Made by a program: the position numbers and the translations under genes
Source: Sporothrix humicola
Lineage: Eukaryota > Ascomycota > Sordariomycetes > Ophiostomatales > Ophiostomataceae
Direction of reading: 5' to 3'
Assembly (NCBI GenBank): GCA_021396245.1
Contig: WNYE01000033.1
Span: 1-64,000, forward strand
Length of the DNA stretch: 64,000 nucleotides
The notes under the pieces: model-generated
Databases searched by the model: none
What the model was told of the DNA's origin: nothing
Seen by the model: only the letters and a program-made list of their open reading frames with translations
Shown: one piece after another, positions 1 through 10,025 of the stretch
Numbering within the stretch: position 1 is the first letter of the stretch
Layout: every line of letters starts with the position of its first letter

Positions 1-59
1 TTGGTCTGGGGGTTATCCGTGTGTCGACAAGTCGTTTGCCTGCTATATCGTGACGTGCT

Positions 60-65
60 TATAAG
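60..65 (+). promoter_or_regulatory. TATA-like box of the pectin methylesterase gene
   Basis: TATAAG lies about 120 bp upstream of the ATG at 185, a plausible distance for a fungal core promoter. Assignment is by position and match only. Confidence 0.35.
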
Positions 66-88
66 CCGGATGATATCCCGGTGAATAC

Positions 89-89
<1 letters not shown>

Positions 90-129
<40 letters not shown>
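90..129 (+). repeat. Poly(T) tract of 40 bases
   Basis: An uninterrupted run of 40 T lies between the putative TATA box and the ATG of the pectin methylesterase gene, so it would fall in or next to the 5' leader. It may be a nucleosome-excluding dA:dT tract, or the A-tail trace of an inserted cDNA on the other strand. Length in the assembly may be unreliable. Confidence 0.9.
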
Positions 130-130
<1 letters not shown>

Positions 131-184
131 GTTCAGTGTCCAGATACAAGCATTTAGACACATTTCTGTTATACGCGTCTACAA

Positions 185-1499
185 ATGTCACCAATGAAGA
201 TGCCCTCGATACGACGCGCTGGAGTTGCCCTCCTTGCATTCGCGTCGGGCGTGCTCGCAGCGCCGTCACACTACAACAGCTACCTTGGTTGCCGTACCGC
301 CACGGCCAATCCGTTGCAAGGCTGTCCAGAAGGTACCATTCTCGTGTCTGCCTGCAAGTCCCACGGTGCACACTTTTCCACCATCCAGTCAGCCATCCTC
401 TCGCTGCCGGACGACGACTCCGCGCGTGTCATTCTGGTCTTGCCCGGCAACTATACGGAGCAGCTCAACATCACCCGCGCGGGGCCCGTCACGCTGCTCG
501 GCCAGACTGAGCATCCCAACGACCAGTCCGCCAACGGTGTGCAGGTCTACTGGTCGGCCGCCGTCATCAATGCGTCGTACAGTGACAATGCGTTCACGTC
601 CGTCCTGACTGTGGCACCGACGTTGGACGCGAGTCTGACGGGGTCGGGCCCAACGGGGTTTGCCGTGCCAGCTGATACGCCCTTTGGCAATGTGCGGTTC
701 AGTGCGTACAACATTGATTTCCGCAACGTGTTTGCCGACTATGCGGCCGGTCAGTCGCTGGCGATCAGCATCAGCTATGCGAATGCCGGGTTCTACTGGT
801 GCGGCCTGTACAGCTACCAAGATACCGTGAGTGAGCCCCCTCTCACAAATGTGGACAACTCTAACAAGCGCAGGTGTACATCGGCAAACTGGGCAATGCC
901 TACTTTTACGAAAGCGAAATTGCTGGCGAGACAGACTTTTTCTATGGTAGGTCGTGCCCGTTCCGATCCATTCAAGGATATCGTGTTGACGTTTAGGCTT
1001 TGGCACGGCGTGGGTCCAGCAGTGCTCCGTCCGCCTGCGCGGTTGTGGCGGCGGCATCACAGCCTGGAAAGGCACCAACACGACCTTCCCAAATAAGTAC
1101 GGCGTCTACATTTCTGACTCGCACGTCCAGGCCGCCAACGCGTCCATTGCTGCAACCATCCTCGGCAAGTGCTCGCTCGGCCGTCCGTGGAACGATTTGC
1201 ACCGCAGCGTATACATCAATACAGAGCTGGACGGCAGTATTCTTCCGGCGGGCTACACGACGTGGAATAAGGCCGCGCCGTTTACGAGCGACTCCAGGTA
1301 CGATAATGGCACACTTATGGCCGAGTACCACTCCTATGGCCCGGGCTTCAACCTGACGGCGCGGCTGGCTGGCAATGTTACCAAAGAGCTTTCGTCCGTG
1401 CAAGTCCGCCCGTACCAGACGCCAAAGGATGTGTTCATGACCCGAGAGGGGAAACAGCCCAATATTGACTGGATTGATCCTTTGGCGTACCCATGGTAA
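185..1499 (+). CDS. Pectin methylesterase (pectinesterase, CE8), secreted
   Basis: Three exons fit: 185-826, 874-946 and 997-1499. The introns are 47 and 50 bp with GT...AG ends, and the product is 405 aa. An N-terminal hydrophobic segment ending in VLAAPS looks like a signal peptide. Family landmarks appear in order: YQDT (first catalytic Asp), then TDFFYG across intron 2 (the GxVDFIFG-type motif with the second Asp), then LGRPWN with the substrate-binding Arg. The enzyme removes methyl esters from homogalacturonan outside the cell, preparing pectin for lyases and polygalacturonases. Several NxT/NxS sites suggest glycosylation. Two further in-frame ATGs (194, 200) lie just inside the first and are possible starts. 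It is an isolated gene with no other pectinase beside it. The family call is firm; the exact start is less sure. Confidence 0.93.
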
Positions 1500-2324
1500 A
1501 GCGTCATGTATCTAAATGGATAAAGGATAAACAAGTGTGTATATTCCAGTTTACGAGGTATTATACTGTTGTAATAGGGCCACGGGCTCCTTTTCCTCAA
1601 CGCGTGCTATGGCCGTGCGCCCCCATGGGGCTTCCGTTCGGGTTCACAGCTATGCGCTTCTCAGACACGAGTACCCACATACCGTTACGCCGCCCTTTTA
1701 AGACCGAGGGCAGGGGCCTGATCTTGCCTGCCTCTACGGAGGACATTGGTACAATCAAACACATTTACAATACCAACGGTTTCCGAAGTTGTTATCTTTT
1801 CTTTCCTCTTTACATTATCTTCTCTGTTTCTTAACATCCGGTTGAAGAGACGATTTCTGACGGTAAATACCTCGTACTCCGTTCAGACAAAGCCTGCCAG
1901 GCCATATGCGGACCAACGTGACCATCGAGAGAGACATAACAACAGGGAATGCGGACTGCGATACTATTCCACAACGGAATGCAAGAAAAGAAATTTTGAC
2001 CCGTCGCCCACGGGGTCGTTCTACGTCCGTTCTAGGGCGTCTTTATATTCTCGCCCAGCTAAGTTTAAACTCCCTTCCTCATAAATAAAGACTACTATAC
2101 GACTTAGATACAACTTTTTACCGTTAGCCACCCTTTTTATTAGAAAAAAAATCTTATTATTCTTCTTCTTCTTTTCATCAACCGTCCCTTCGATTGCCGT
2201 TTTATTCGTCTGCAATTCACTACCAACTGAACTCCTTGGTTCTCTATCGTTCCTTCTTTTTCTCACCTTCATCTACGTCGAATCTCTTTTATCTCCCTTC
2301 TGTTCCGTCCACGATCGACTTGAA
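1500..2324. other. Intergenic spacer
   Basis: No ORF here has recognisable protein character. From about 2080 the spacer becomes AT-rich and then pyrimidine-rich (TTCTTCTTCTT around 2160), as in fungal promoters. An ATAAATA near 2083 could be the TATA element of the Ser-rich protein gene that follows. Confidence 0.6.
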
Positions 2325-3200
2325 ATGAAAACCACACTACTGGCCACTCTCCTGGCCGGCGCCGGAATGGTGTACGCGGGCAGATGTAAACTAAGCGCGT
2401 CGTCGTCATCGATATCAGTTGTTTCATCCTTCTCATCGGTTTCAGCCTCTTCCTTCGCCTCTGTGTCTGCTACCTCCTCGGCCGCGCCCTTGTCTTCATC
2501 CGTGTCTTCATCAGTGGCTCTATCCGTTTCATCGTCGATTTCCGCTTCTGATTCCACCTCGGCTGCGCCCTCATCTTCGGCCTCTACTTCGACGTCCTCA
2601 TCCTCGGCCGCGCCCTTGTCTTCATCCGTGTCTTTATCCGTTTTATCGTCGATTTCCTCTTCTGCCACCTCCTCGGCTGCGCCCTCATCTTCGGCCTCCA
2701 CTTCGGCGTCCTCATCTTCCTCCGCCCCCTTGGCCTCGCCGTCCTGCACCGTGGACTCCAGCATCAACCTAATGTACGGCAACACCAACATCGGAACTGG
2801 TAACGGCTGGTTCTTTGCCAACGACGCCACCGCCGGCAGCGGCCATATTATTGGCACTTGCGGCGGCCCGGTCAGCGACTGCTTGTTGTACTTCAGCAAC
2901 AGTGGATATACCTACACCATGGCCTTTAGCTACACACAGAGCACGATCGTTGGCAAGCACTACGTCTTCAGTGTCGACGTGTCCCAGACCGACAACGCGC
3001 CGACGCAGATCATCTTTGCCGCGGCGAACACTGGGGCCCAGAACGTTTTATACTTGACAACGGCCGGCGAGCAAGTGACGTGGACGCTGTCGACCACGGC
3101 GGTAGACGTCGAAACGGAGTTTTGGGTGGTGGGGGCATACCCTATGCCCCACGCGACGGTTCTGAAGTTTAACAACTTTGCCGTTTACGAGACGTGCTAA
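2325..3200 (+). CDS. Secreted Ser-rich protein with C-terminal jelly-roll-like (CenC/CBM-type) domain
   Basis: Single exon, 291 aa. A signal peptide of about 18 residues ends in MVYA. Residues about 23-145 are a Ser/Ala-rich low-complexity linker with repeating SASSS, SVSS and APSSS units, a typical O-mannosylated stalk. The C-terminal 145 residues form a compact domain with SCTVDSS, a WFF segment, CGGPVSDCLLYF, alternating beta-type residues and a terminal FNNFAVYETC. This pattern resembles the carbohydrate-binding-like jelly-roll domains of many fungal wall proteins. No GPI signal is visible after the final Cys. The reverse strand is also open for 208 codons, but only as a mirror of the Ser repeats. 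The role is probably cell-wall or extracellular-matrix binding; the ligand is unknown. Confidence 0.75.
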   Translation: MKTTLLATLLAGAGMVYAGRCKLSASSSSISVVSSFSSVSASSFASVSATSSAAPLSSSVSSSVALSVSSSISASDSTSAAPSSSASTSTSSSSAAPLSSSVSLSVLSSISSSATSSAAPSSSASTSASSSSSAPLASPSCTVDSSINLMYGNTNIGTGNGWFFANDATAGSGHIIGTCGGPVSDCLLYFSNSGYTYTMAFSYTQSTIVGKHYVFSVDVSQTDNAPTQIIFAAANTGAQNVLYLTTAGEQVTWTLSTTAVDVETEFWVVGAYPMPHATVLKFNNFAVYETC

Positions 3201-4319
3201 GGTGGTTGTGGTCCCTGGTCCACTAAGGGAGACTAGGCGAGACATGTAAGGAATAGTGTGAGATACGAACTGCTCGGGAGCGGCAACGTCTTGGTTTTCG
3301 TATAATGTTTATTAAAGAAGGCTCCATTATCGTCGTTTGTCTCCTGAATAATGTTGTGATTTGTTTGTATGAGGCCATAAACTTCGGCAGAAACACATGT
3401 GCAACGGTATACCGTGCACACGACATGGCGATGCTCGTACAAATGCGTAAACGACGATATATACATTGTTTTTGTATCACGCTGCAAAGGTATTGAAAAC
3501 GAAAGGCCAAAAAGACGCAGCAAACACCACTACGAAAAGGAGAATATCGAAACAAGACGCTTTAGTGATAAGAGTTTCCAGTTCTAGTCTTTCCAATGCT
3601 CCAGGACAAGCCACAGACACGGCGTGGGCAGTGCGGCGTCGAAAGGGAAACCTCAGGAGAGTGACGGTGGTAAAAGTGCTTTTTTTTTTCTTTCTTTTTT
3701 TTTTGGTGCAATTTCCAATGTTTTGGGGGCGTTTGAAGAGAATCTTACCGCGATATCCCGCTCAACCTCTCAATATTCTGTAGTGACCAGAAGGACCATT
3801 GGTAAAAGCAGACGTGCCCGATTTTATTCGTTCCTGGATAACATGGACGAACATCACAGAGGATGCGACACCAAGTTCAGGCCATCAATGTTGGAGCTGT
3901 AGCGGGCGAATAGTCATGGTATCCAGTTTGGATCGCAATCTGCATAGGTATTTGCACCTATTGCGCGAGACTTCCTGCCTACGATGCAACTTGGCGGAAA
4001 CCTATTTGTTGGCCTCAATGCTCCCATGTGTATATGCACCAATCCGATTCATTTTCCTAGCAGATGCGTTGGCAGAGAGAATTGTTGGCCTCAAACCTTC
4101 CATGTGACACACCAATCAGATTCATATTCGCACCGCCACTGAGTTGTTCGTTTGTGAGGCTCTGTTCTGTATTATGAATTGGTGTTCCATAGTGATTAAA
4201 GGGACCCCTCCTCCTTGCCAGTATACAAAACATTTTGCAAACTGATCACAGAACGGAACTTTTTAAGAACTTCGCATCAAAGTCGCATCTTGCAGTCAAA
4301 GCTTTCATCACGGACAATA
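3201..4319. other. Intergenic spacer with T tracts and a short imperfect duplication
   Basis: No credible gene. It contains T-rich tracts around 3679-3712 and a roughly 47-bp imperfect direct duplication (about 4006-4056 and 4082-4129), listed separately. An in-frame ATG at 4215 upstream of the DUF4238 gene is judged to be leader. Confidence 0.6.
4006..4129 (+). repeat. Imperfect direct duplication, two copies of about 47 bp
   Basis: Both copies read TTGTTGGCCTCAA, then CCATGTG, then CACCAATC and GATTCAT. Copy one is about 4006-4056 and copy two about 4082-4129, with small substitutions and a short indel between them. No coding role is visible. It lies in the promoter region of the DUF4238 gene. 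Confidence 0.7.
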
Positions 4320-6309
4320 ATGGCGCAGTATCAACACTACATTCCTCAGTTTCTTCTGCGCAACTTTTCCCATCCCTACAAGCCACCAAAGGGAAGAGCG
4401 CCCAAGAAGAGGGGCAAATTCCACGGCAAGAGACGCCCGCACAGAGGTGACAAAGTACTCAATGTCGTGGACCTCACCTCCGACGAGCCCCAGTTGCTCG
4501 AGCAGCCTGTGTCTCGCTGGTTTGGCCAGGAAGACATGTACAAGGATATCGCTGATACCATAAAAAGCGACAAAGACGTGGAGCAAAAACTATCTCGGCT
4601 CGAGAGCGACACGGCAGTGATTCTCCAGAAAGTCAAGAAGGCCCAGGAAAACGGCGAGGCCGGCATATGGCTCACGCGGGTGGAGGTAATGAAGCTCCGA
4701 AAGTTCCTTTTCGTCATGAAGTATCGAGGACCAAACTTCTACGAAAAATACTTTTCCGAAGACCCTCAAACGTACGACTCAGAGGACAAGAACCTTCTCA
4801 GGGCCTACCTGGCCCACAGTGGAATGGCGCGGCCAAGGGACGTATGGTTGCACAATCTCCGCACCGTCCTAGATATCGATATGGATGCGGAGGACAAATG
4901 GATCACCACGCTTCCAAAACTTATGTTCCCCGCTGACGCACAGATGTTTCACTGGCATACCCAGGGCTCCTACATGGCATTTTGCACGCCCACCGAAGAA
5001 CAAGACGAATTCATCCTGACGGATGAATGCTACAACGTCTTCGAGGGCCCTTGCAATGAAACTTACAGTGCCAAGACGGGCGAGTTCTTGGGGCTTGCAC
5101 ATTTGTCTTATCACGAGTTCGGGCCTGTATCCCCTCAACTTATCATTGTCCTCCGCAGTTTGACATTGCCCGAAGCACTTGAGGACACGAACCCTAACAT
5201 CCGGAAAGCCCGCGAAAATAGGCAGAAAGGAGCAGCAGCGCAGTTTCCGGAACCAGATAGCGTCAAGTCCATCCTATCCGACCTGCCCGTAGCGAAAGCC
5301 AGAAACTCATATACAAGAGTCGTCGATGGCAGACTTGAGCTTGCGCCAGGCGCGTCGGAAACACGTTGCTCCGACGATCGGTTTTGCTTTCAGTTTTGGC
5401 CCATCTCTACACGGCATGTAGATACGATCAACTCGATCTTCTTTGACAATCTCTTGCGGTGCAAGAGTGTTGTGTACGGTTCGACCCCACCCTTTAAACG
5501 AACGCTGGAAGCGTATATGACCGCATCCGGGACCGGCTTCAAAACTGTCGACGCCGGAGAGCGTAAGGCCCGAATCAGCCGCCGCGCCTGTCTCGAGAAG
5601 CTGTCCACTGTGCTCAGGATGCTCGGGTCGGAGAGCGTGCCTGTATGGTCGAGCAAAGAAGCGGGGCAGAGCAAGCAATGCATTCAGTCTTTCGACGACA
5701 TGTGGCTGGACACAATGAAGGCTGTCGTTGGCAACGGTAGCGATGGGCTCGTCCCAATATCCGAAACGACCTCATTTTGGCAAGCATACCATAAACTAGG
5801 TACGAATAGCCCAAGATTTGTTACTATGTTACTAGCTTTTAGTTTATGCTGACCATTAACCTATTCCAGGGGGGTCAAGTGCCTTGTTTATCAAAGACTT
5901 GGACCAGGCATGGAGACTTTTTAGGCTCTATAGGCTGGTCATTGCTTTGACCGAGAATTTCAACAACGATGTTGTTCGGAAACAAGCCCGTATGAATGTT
6001 TTGGATTTCATCGTCCAGAGCCACCCTAGACGCGTCTGGTTGTATGTGAAGCACCGGAGGTGGATGCTCTCAGACGAATACGCAATGCACCAGGCGTTCT
6101 ACGTTGGTGCCGCTCCTATATTCGCCGCGAAGACAAAAGCACTATTTAAAACAGAGCCGGAGGATGACATAGTCATTAAGGGTGAGTGCTCCGTAACGTC
6201 TTCTACCATCATATATCATATTATGGGACATTAATGCGTCTTAGCGAAACCGATTCATCAATGGAACTTGTCTCAACTCATCATCATGGCGGCTACAATA
6301 TCCCCATGA
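4320..6309 (+). CDS. DUF4238-family protein
   Basis: The best model has three exons: 4320-5799, 5870-6181 and 6245-6309. The introns are 70 and 63 bp with GT...AG ends, and the product is 618 aa. The start is set at MAQYQHYIPQFLLRNF because the family hallmark (QHYIPQFLLRxF) sits at the N-terminus. An ATG at 4215 would add 35 unconserved residues. A Lys/Arg-rich stretch (about 22-45) follows, then a mixed charged helical region. After the first intron the frame continues as LFIKDLDQAWRLFRLYRL and VWLYVKHRRWML. The family has members in bacteria and fungi, and its biochemical role is not established. No signal peptide or membrane segment is seen. Its 3' end overlaps the reverse-strand hydrolase-like fragment. 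The third exon is short and the least certain part. Confidence 0.8.
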
Positions 6310-6627
6310 ATAAAGAGGAATGTCCAACATTGGGTAGACTGTATGCTTCGATGTCTTGTCAGAAGGAAACAATGGGTTGACCAAAATGGTGCATCGAAGA
6401 GCAGGGTGAATTGGGGCCAAATTTCCTGAGACTAATTCAACAGCTGGTCCTTTGTACGTCCGCGTCCGGCCATGGACGTGGAAGATGACCGTTGTGTCCT
6501 GGGCCTGCTCGGCTGTCAGCTCTTCCACACCGCACAGGTGCACATGGAAGCCAGCAATGTTGATTGTCGTCCTGCTCGACCGCGGCGTGTCGTCCGCAAG
6601 GGCAAAGTTGGCTTTGGGAGGAGTCAT
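6241..6627 (-). pseudogene. N-terminal fragment resembling a fungal alpha/beta hydrolase
   Basis: An open frame of 128 codons starts with MTPPKANFALADDTPR and continues INIAGFHVHLCGVEEL and TTVIFHVHGRTRTYKG. This looks like the first strands and oxyanion-loop region of an alpha/beta-hydrolase-fold protein. After about residue 50 the sequence loses family character, and there is no GxSxG nucleophile elbow. No downstream exon that would supply one could be found, since the DUF4238 3' end begins at once. It is most simply a truncated copy. A small expressed protein or an exon of a badly placed gene cannot be excluded. Family recognition is from memory of motifs, so confidence is low. Confidence 0.35.
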
Positions 6628-7081
6628 AGTGTGTTGAAGGTGCGTCTGTGAGTATTTATTTTCAAAAGGATAGAATGCTGCAGGTAGAAAAGTCTGACGG
6701 GACACACACTCTGTGTAGATAAGACGATACGGAACACACGTAGACACCAACTAACACTTGTGATGCATGATAGATACTGCATGTGACTGTCGGCGTGCGG
6801 CTGTAGGGTGGCCTGACGCGATAGAACAGCGCGTCAAGCTCGAGCACAAAATTATGTGCTCCTGACAGGGGCGATCCGTTGACTTCCTGTAAGCTGGAAA
6901 GAGTCTCGAGTGTCTCGAGTGTCTCTCGTCTAAGCCATGATGGCCGAAATTTGTTGCAGGGCACCTCGTTTGTTGCCATTGGTGTATCGTAAACCGTGTA
7001 TATGAGCAAATAAAACAATGCTATTTCAATGCTATGTTGATTAAAGACAGACATCACAACCTCGCATTCAGCCCCCTCCCC
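6628..7081. other. Intergenic spacer
   Basis: No gene is supported. A short tandem element (TCTCGAGTG repeated) lies at about 6901-6930. A 131-codon reverse frame is open here but shows no domain character. Confidence 0.5.
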
Positions 7082-7647
7082 TTATGGCGGCGTGATCTCC
7101 GGAAAGGACGCCTTCAAAAAGTTCTTGCTGAACCGCGTCGCCTGCTCGTACGCCTTGTTGAAGCCGTCGCGGCCGCCGTAGTAGGGGTCCGAGATGATCT
7201 CCTTGCCGTCGCCGTCGGGTGTCGCGTACGCCCCGAAGAGCATCACCTGCGCTTTTGTTTTCGAGGGGTTGCGCTGCTGCAGCCGCTGGATATCGCTCAG
7301 ATTCTGCTTGTCCATGGCAAAGATGTAGTCGAAGCGATCAAGATCAGAAGCCTGCAGGGTGCGCGCGCGGTGCGAGTAGTCGGTGATGCCGTGGGCGGCG
7401 AGGGTCGCCATTGTGCGGTCGTCGGGGTCGTCGCCGGTGTGGTAAGAAACTGGGGGAGTTAGTAGAGCGCGCGCACATTCAATCGGTTTCCTGGGGCTGG
7501 GGACGTACTTGTCCCACACGAGTCCACTTTAGACACACACGCGTTGTAGGGCTCCTTCTTGACCATGGCCTGGAAGACGCCCTCGGCCATGGTGGAGCGG
7601 CAGATGTTGCCCATGCAGCAAAAGAGGACGGCGATCTGGTCGGGCAT
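7082..7647 (-). CDS. Low-molecular-weight protein-tyrosine phosphatase
   Basis: Two exons on the reverse strand, 7647-7509 and 7449-7082. They are separated by a 59-bp intron (7450-7508) with a GTACGT donor and a CTAAC branch-like site before CAG. The product is 168 aa, the normal length of this family (yeast Ltp1 type). The P-loop CCMGNICRS gives the C-x5-R-S signature with nucleophile Cys11 and Arg17 near the N-terminus. DPYYGG near the C-terminus carries the general-acid Asp. The enzyme hydrolyses phosphotyrosine in the cytosol; its physiological targets in fungi are poorly defined. The splice restores the conserved run SCGT-ISYHTGDDPDDRT. No signal peptide or membrane segment. Confidence 0.95.
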
Positions 7648-8624
7648 GGCGGTGGTGGTAAGTAGGTGAAGAAAAAAGGAGAAGAGAGTTGTTGTGTTTC
7701 GTCTCGCTGTAGCTACCCCACGATCTTTTAGGCGGGGCGATTGGGGTGTGCGATAAGATAAGGATTCGGTGAGCCAAGGTGAGACGGGCTTACACCTGAC
7801 TTACACGGCCAATTCTGGTTGTTTACAAACGTAAACACGACAAGAAAACATCAATTTCATTTGATTCATTCTTTAAGATTCCATTTTAGATAGATTTATT
7901 ACATTCCTTTCCATTACTGTCGCATATTTCTACATTTTGAGTTCATTTTCTCGTAAGGCGGCCATGCGGTAATTGACCATCCACAACTGCTCCGTCGGCA
8001 CCATATTTTAACCGGAGCACGACGTATTCGAGTCATGGCCTGACCAAGGAACAAAGTAAAATAAAACATAATTTTTAAAGAAGCAGAGTGATAACGCTTG
8101 GTATAATATTTGCCGCATCGATCTCACCCAGAGGAGTCGTCCAAGTACTGCTCACGTGACACTTGTCGTCTTACACAGGTTAAAGCAAAGACGAGAGATG
8201 TCATGTTGGATGGAATGAATAAATTGTGTGACTGGTTTTTAATGCTGGATAATTCATAGATAGCATATGGCAAGCATGGCAGGAATCGCATACAGGCATT
8301 GGTAAGTTGAACGGTGCGTGTTGTAAGAAATGCCGCATCGCCAGCGTCTAGACACACCACTGAACCATGACACGTCTTGAGACTTTACTTTTTGTTTTTT
8401 GTAGAGCAAAAAAATCAATGACAACTGTAATGGTAATAGATAATAATGTACAACCAAGCCAAAAGAAAAACAGAAAACCCCTTTTGGAAAAAATTAAATA
8501 GGTATGAAGAGAACAGAAGTGGTCACAACGGAGTTGTGGCCTCAAAAAAGTTTTTGTGCGTCAAAGAGACACACGGATTAGATTAAGCTCGGAGCGAGCT
8601 GGGAGAGCACAGCTGCGCACTGGC
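7648..8624. other. AT-rich intergenic spacer
   Basis: Notably AT-rich from about 7800 to 8560, with no ORF of protein character. It holds the promoter of the tyrosine phosphatase on the left and the 3' flank of the wall-protein gene on the right. Confidence 0.6.
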
Positions 8625-9838
8625 TTAGAAGGCCAGGACGTAGGCGGCGCCGAAAGCGGCAATGCCAGCCAGGCCGGCGGCGACGGAGCGCATGCTGGCG
8701 CCAGCAGTGACGACCGAGGTGGGGGCGGACTGCGTTGTTAGCGAGGAGCAATTAATCTGAATAGAGTGGGGAGAGGACATACAGTGGTACCGCTGCCGGA
8801 GCCAGTGCCGGTGGTGCCGTTGTGGCTGCCGGAGCCGGCGGTGGGCTTGTTGGCAGTGTTAGTGGAGGTGGTGCAGGGAGCAGTGGAAGTGGCAGTGGTG
8901 ACAGCCGTGACAACAGTGACGCCGGTGGACTCGGCGTCGGAGCCGGAGGCACCGGCCGAGCCAGAGGCGGCAGCAGAGCCAGAAGCAGAAGCAGCAGCAG
9001 AACCAGAGGGGGCAGCAGAGGCAGAGGCAGAGGCGGCGCCAGAAGCAGAGGCGGCGGCCGAGCTGGCAGCAGCAGCGGAAGAAGCAGCAGCAGCGGCCGA
9101 CGACGAAGCACCGGCACCGCCAGCACCTTCACCGGGAGCACTCACCGAAGACGCAGCAGAAGAGGCGGCCGGGGGAGCGGCAGCCGAGGAAGTGGCGGCG
9201 GCGGACGACTGAGCGGCGGGGGCCGAGGACTGGGCAGCCGGGGCCGAGCTCTGAGCGGCCGGAGCCGAGCTCTGAGCAGCGGGGGCAGAGCTCTGGGCGG
9301 CGGGGGCCGACGACTGAGCAGCGGGGGCAGAGCTCTGAGCAGCCGGGGCAGACGACGAGGCGCTGCCACCCGAGTTGGCGGTGCCGGCAGGGATGGCGTC
9401 GCCGACATCAGCCTGCTTGCCCGACAGAGGGGTGGTGGACAGACCGCAGGCCGAGGCGGCCGAGGTCAGGGACGAGCCGTAGTACTTCCAGATGTCCTGG
9501 TTGTCGGGGCCGGCGCACTGGAGGCAGTTGGCGTAGTCGGTGGTGAAGGCGTTGCTGGAGCAGACATCGCCGCCAGCCTGGACCTCAAGGATAGCCTGGC
9601 CTGCAGCGAGTTAGCGAGTGAGCGAAGCGAGCGAGCTGGCTCGAGAAATCGAGCGAAGCGAGGACAAAGCGAGCGGAGAGAGGACCAAAAACTTACCGCA
9701 GTTGTCGTGGCAGTTGTAGGCGGGCGAGCCGGGGGACAGATCGGCACGGGCAGCGATGCCGGCCATCAGGGGCGAGACGGCGGTGGCAGAGGCACCAGCG
9801 GCGAGGGCGCCGGCGACGAAGACCTTGGAAGCAACCAT
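8625..9838 (-). CDS. GPI-anchored Ala/Ser-rich cell-wall protein with N-terminal Cys domain
   Basis: Three exons: 9838-9697, 9600-8783 and 8729-8625. The introns are 9601-9696 and 8730-8782, both GT...AG, and the product is 354 aa. A signal peptide (MVASKVFVAGALAAGASATA) is followed by a six-Cys domain reading CHDNCG, VCSS, DYANCLQCAGPDN, IWKYYGSSL, ACGL. This layout recurs in ascomycete surface proteins and is not the eight-Cys CFEM pattern. Then come about seven 7-residue SSAPAAQ repeats, a long Ala/Ser stretch, a Thr-rich part and a short last exon. That exon encodes a small-residue omega region (TAGAS) and a hydrophobic tail ending AAYVLAF, a textbook GPI signal. The last exon makes the model convincing. 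It is probably a structural or adhesive wall mannoprotein. Confidence 0.85.
9206..9355 (-). repeat. 21-bp coding repeat, about seven copies (SSAPAAQ)
   Basis: In-frame tandem 21-bp units inside the GPI wall-protein gene encode SSAPAAQ with third-position variation. Such repeats often vary in copy number between strains. Confidence 0.8.
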
Positions 9839-10015
9839 TTTGATGTTGGGGTGTTGTTGGGTGGTATAAACGAGAGTGTTTAACGAAAGGCTGGTGAAAG
9901 CAGGTGAAAGCTGGAAACAAGAACGAAACGAGTGGAGGTGAGTGTGAGTGATGAAGAAAGAGAAAAGAAAAAAAAGAAGAGAAGAAAAAAGCACATGAAA
10001 GACGCCGAGACGGCG

Positions 10016-10025
10016 AGCTTATATC
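10016..10025 (-). promoter_or_regulatory. TATA-like box of the GPI wall-protein gene
   Basis: On the reverse strand the site reads GATATAAGCT, about 180 bp upstream of the ATG at 9838. A purine-rich leader (pyrimidine-poor on the plus strand) separates the two. Confidence 0.4.

Noticed and set aside
2273..2899. 208-codon acidic reverse frame
   Set aside because: Mirror of the Ser-rich stalk (TCN codons read as NGA/Glu-Asp on the other strand).
8822..9883. 353-codon forward frame rich in Arg/Gly/Ser
   Set aside because: Antisense to the GPI wall-protein gene; its RG repeats arise from the Ala/Ser repeats on the other strand.
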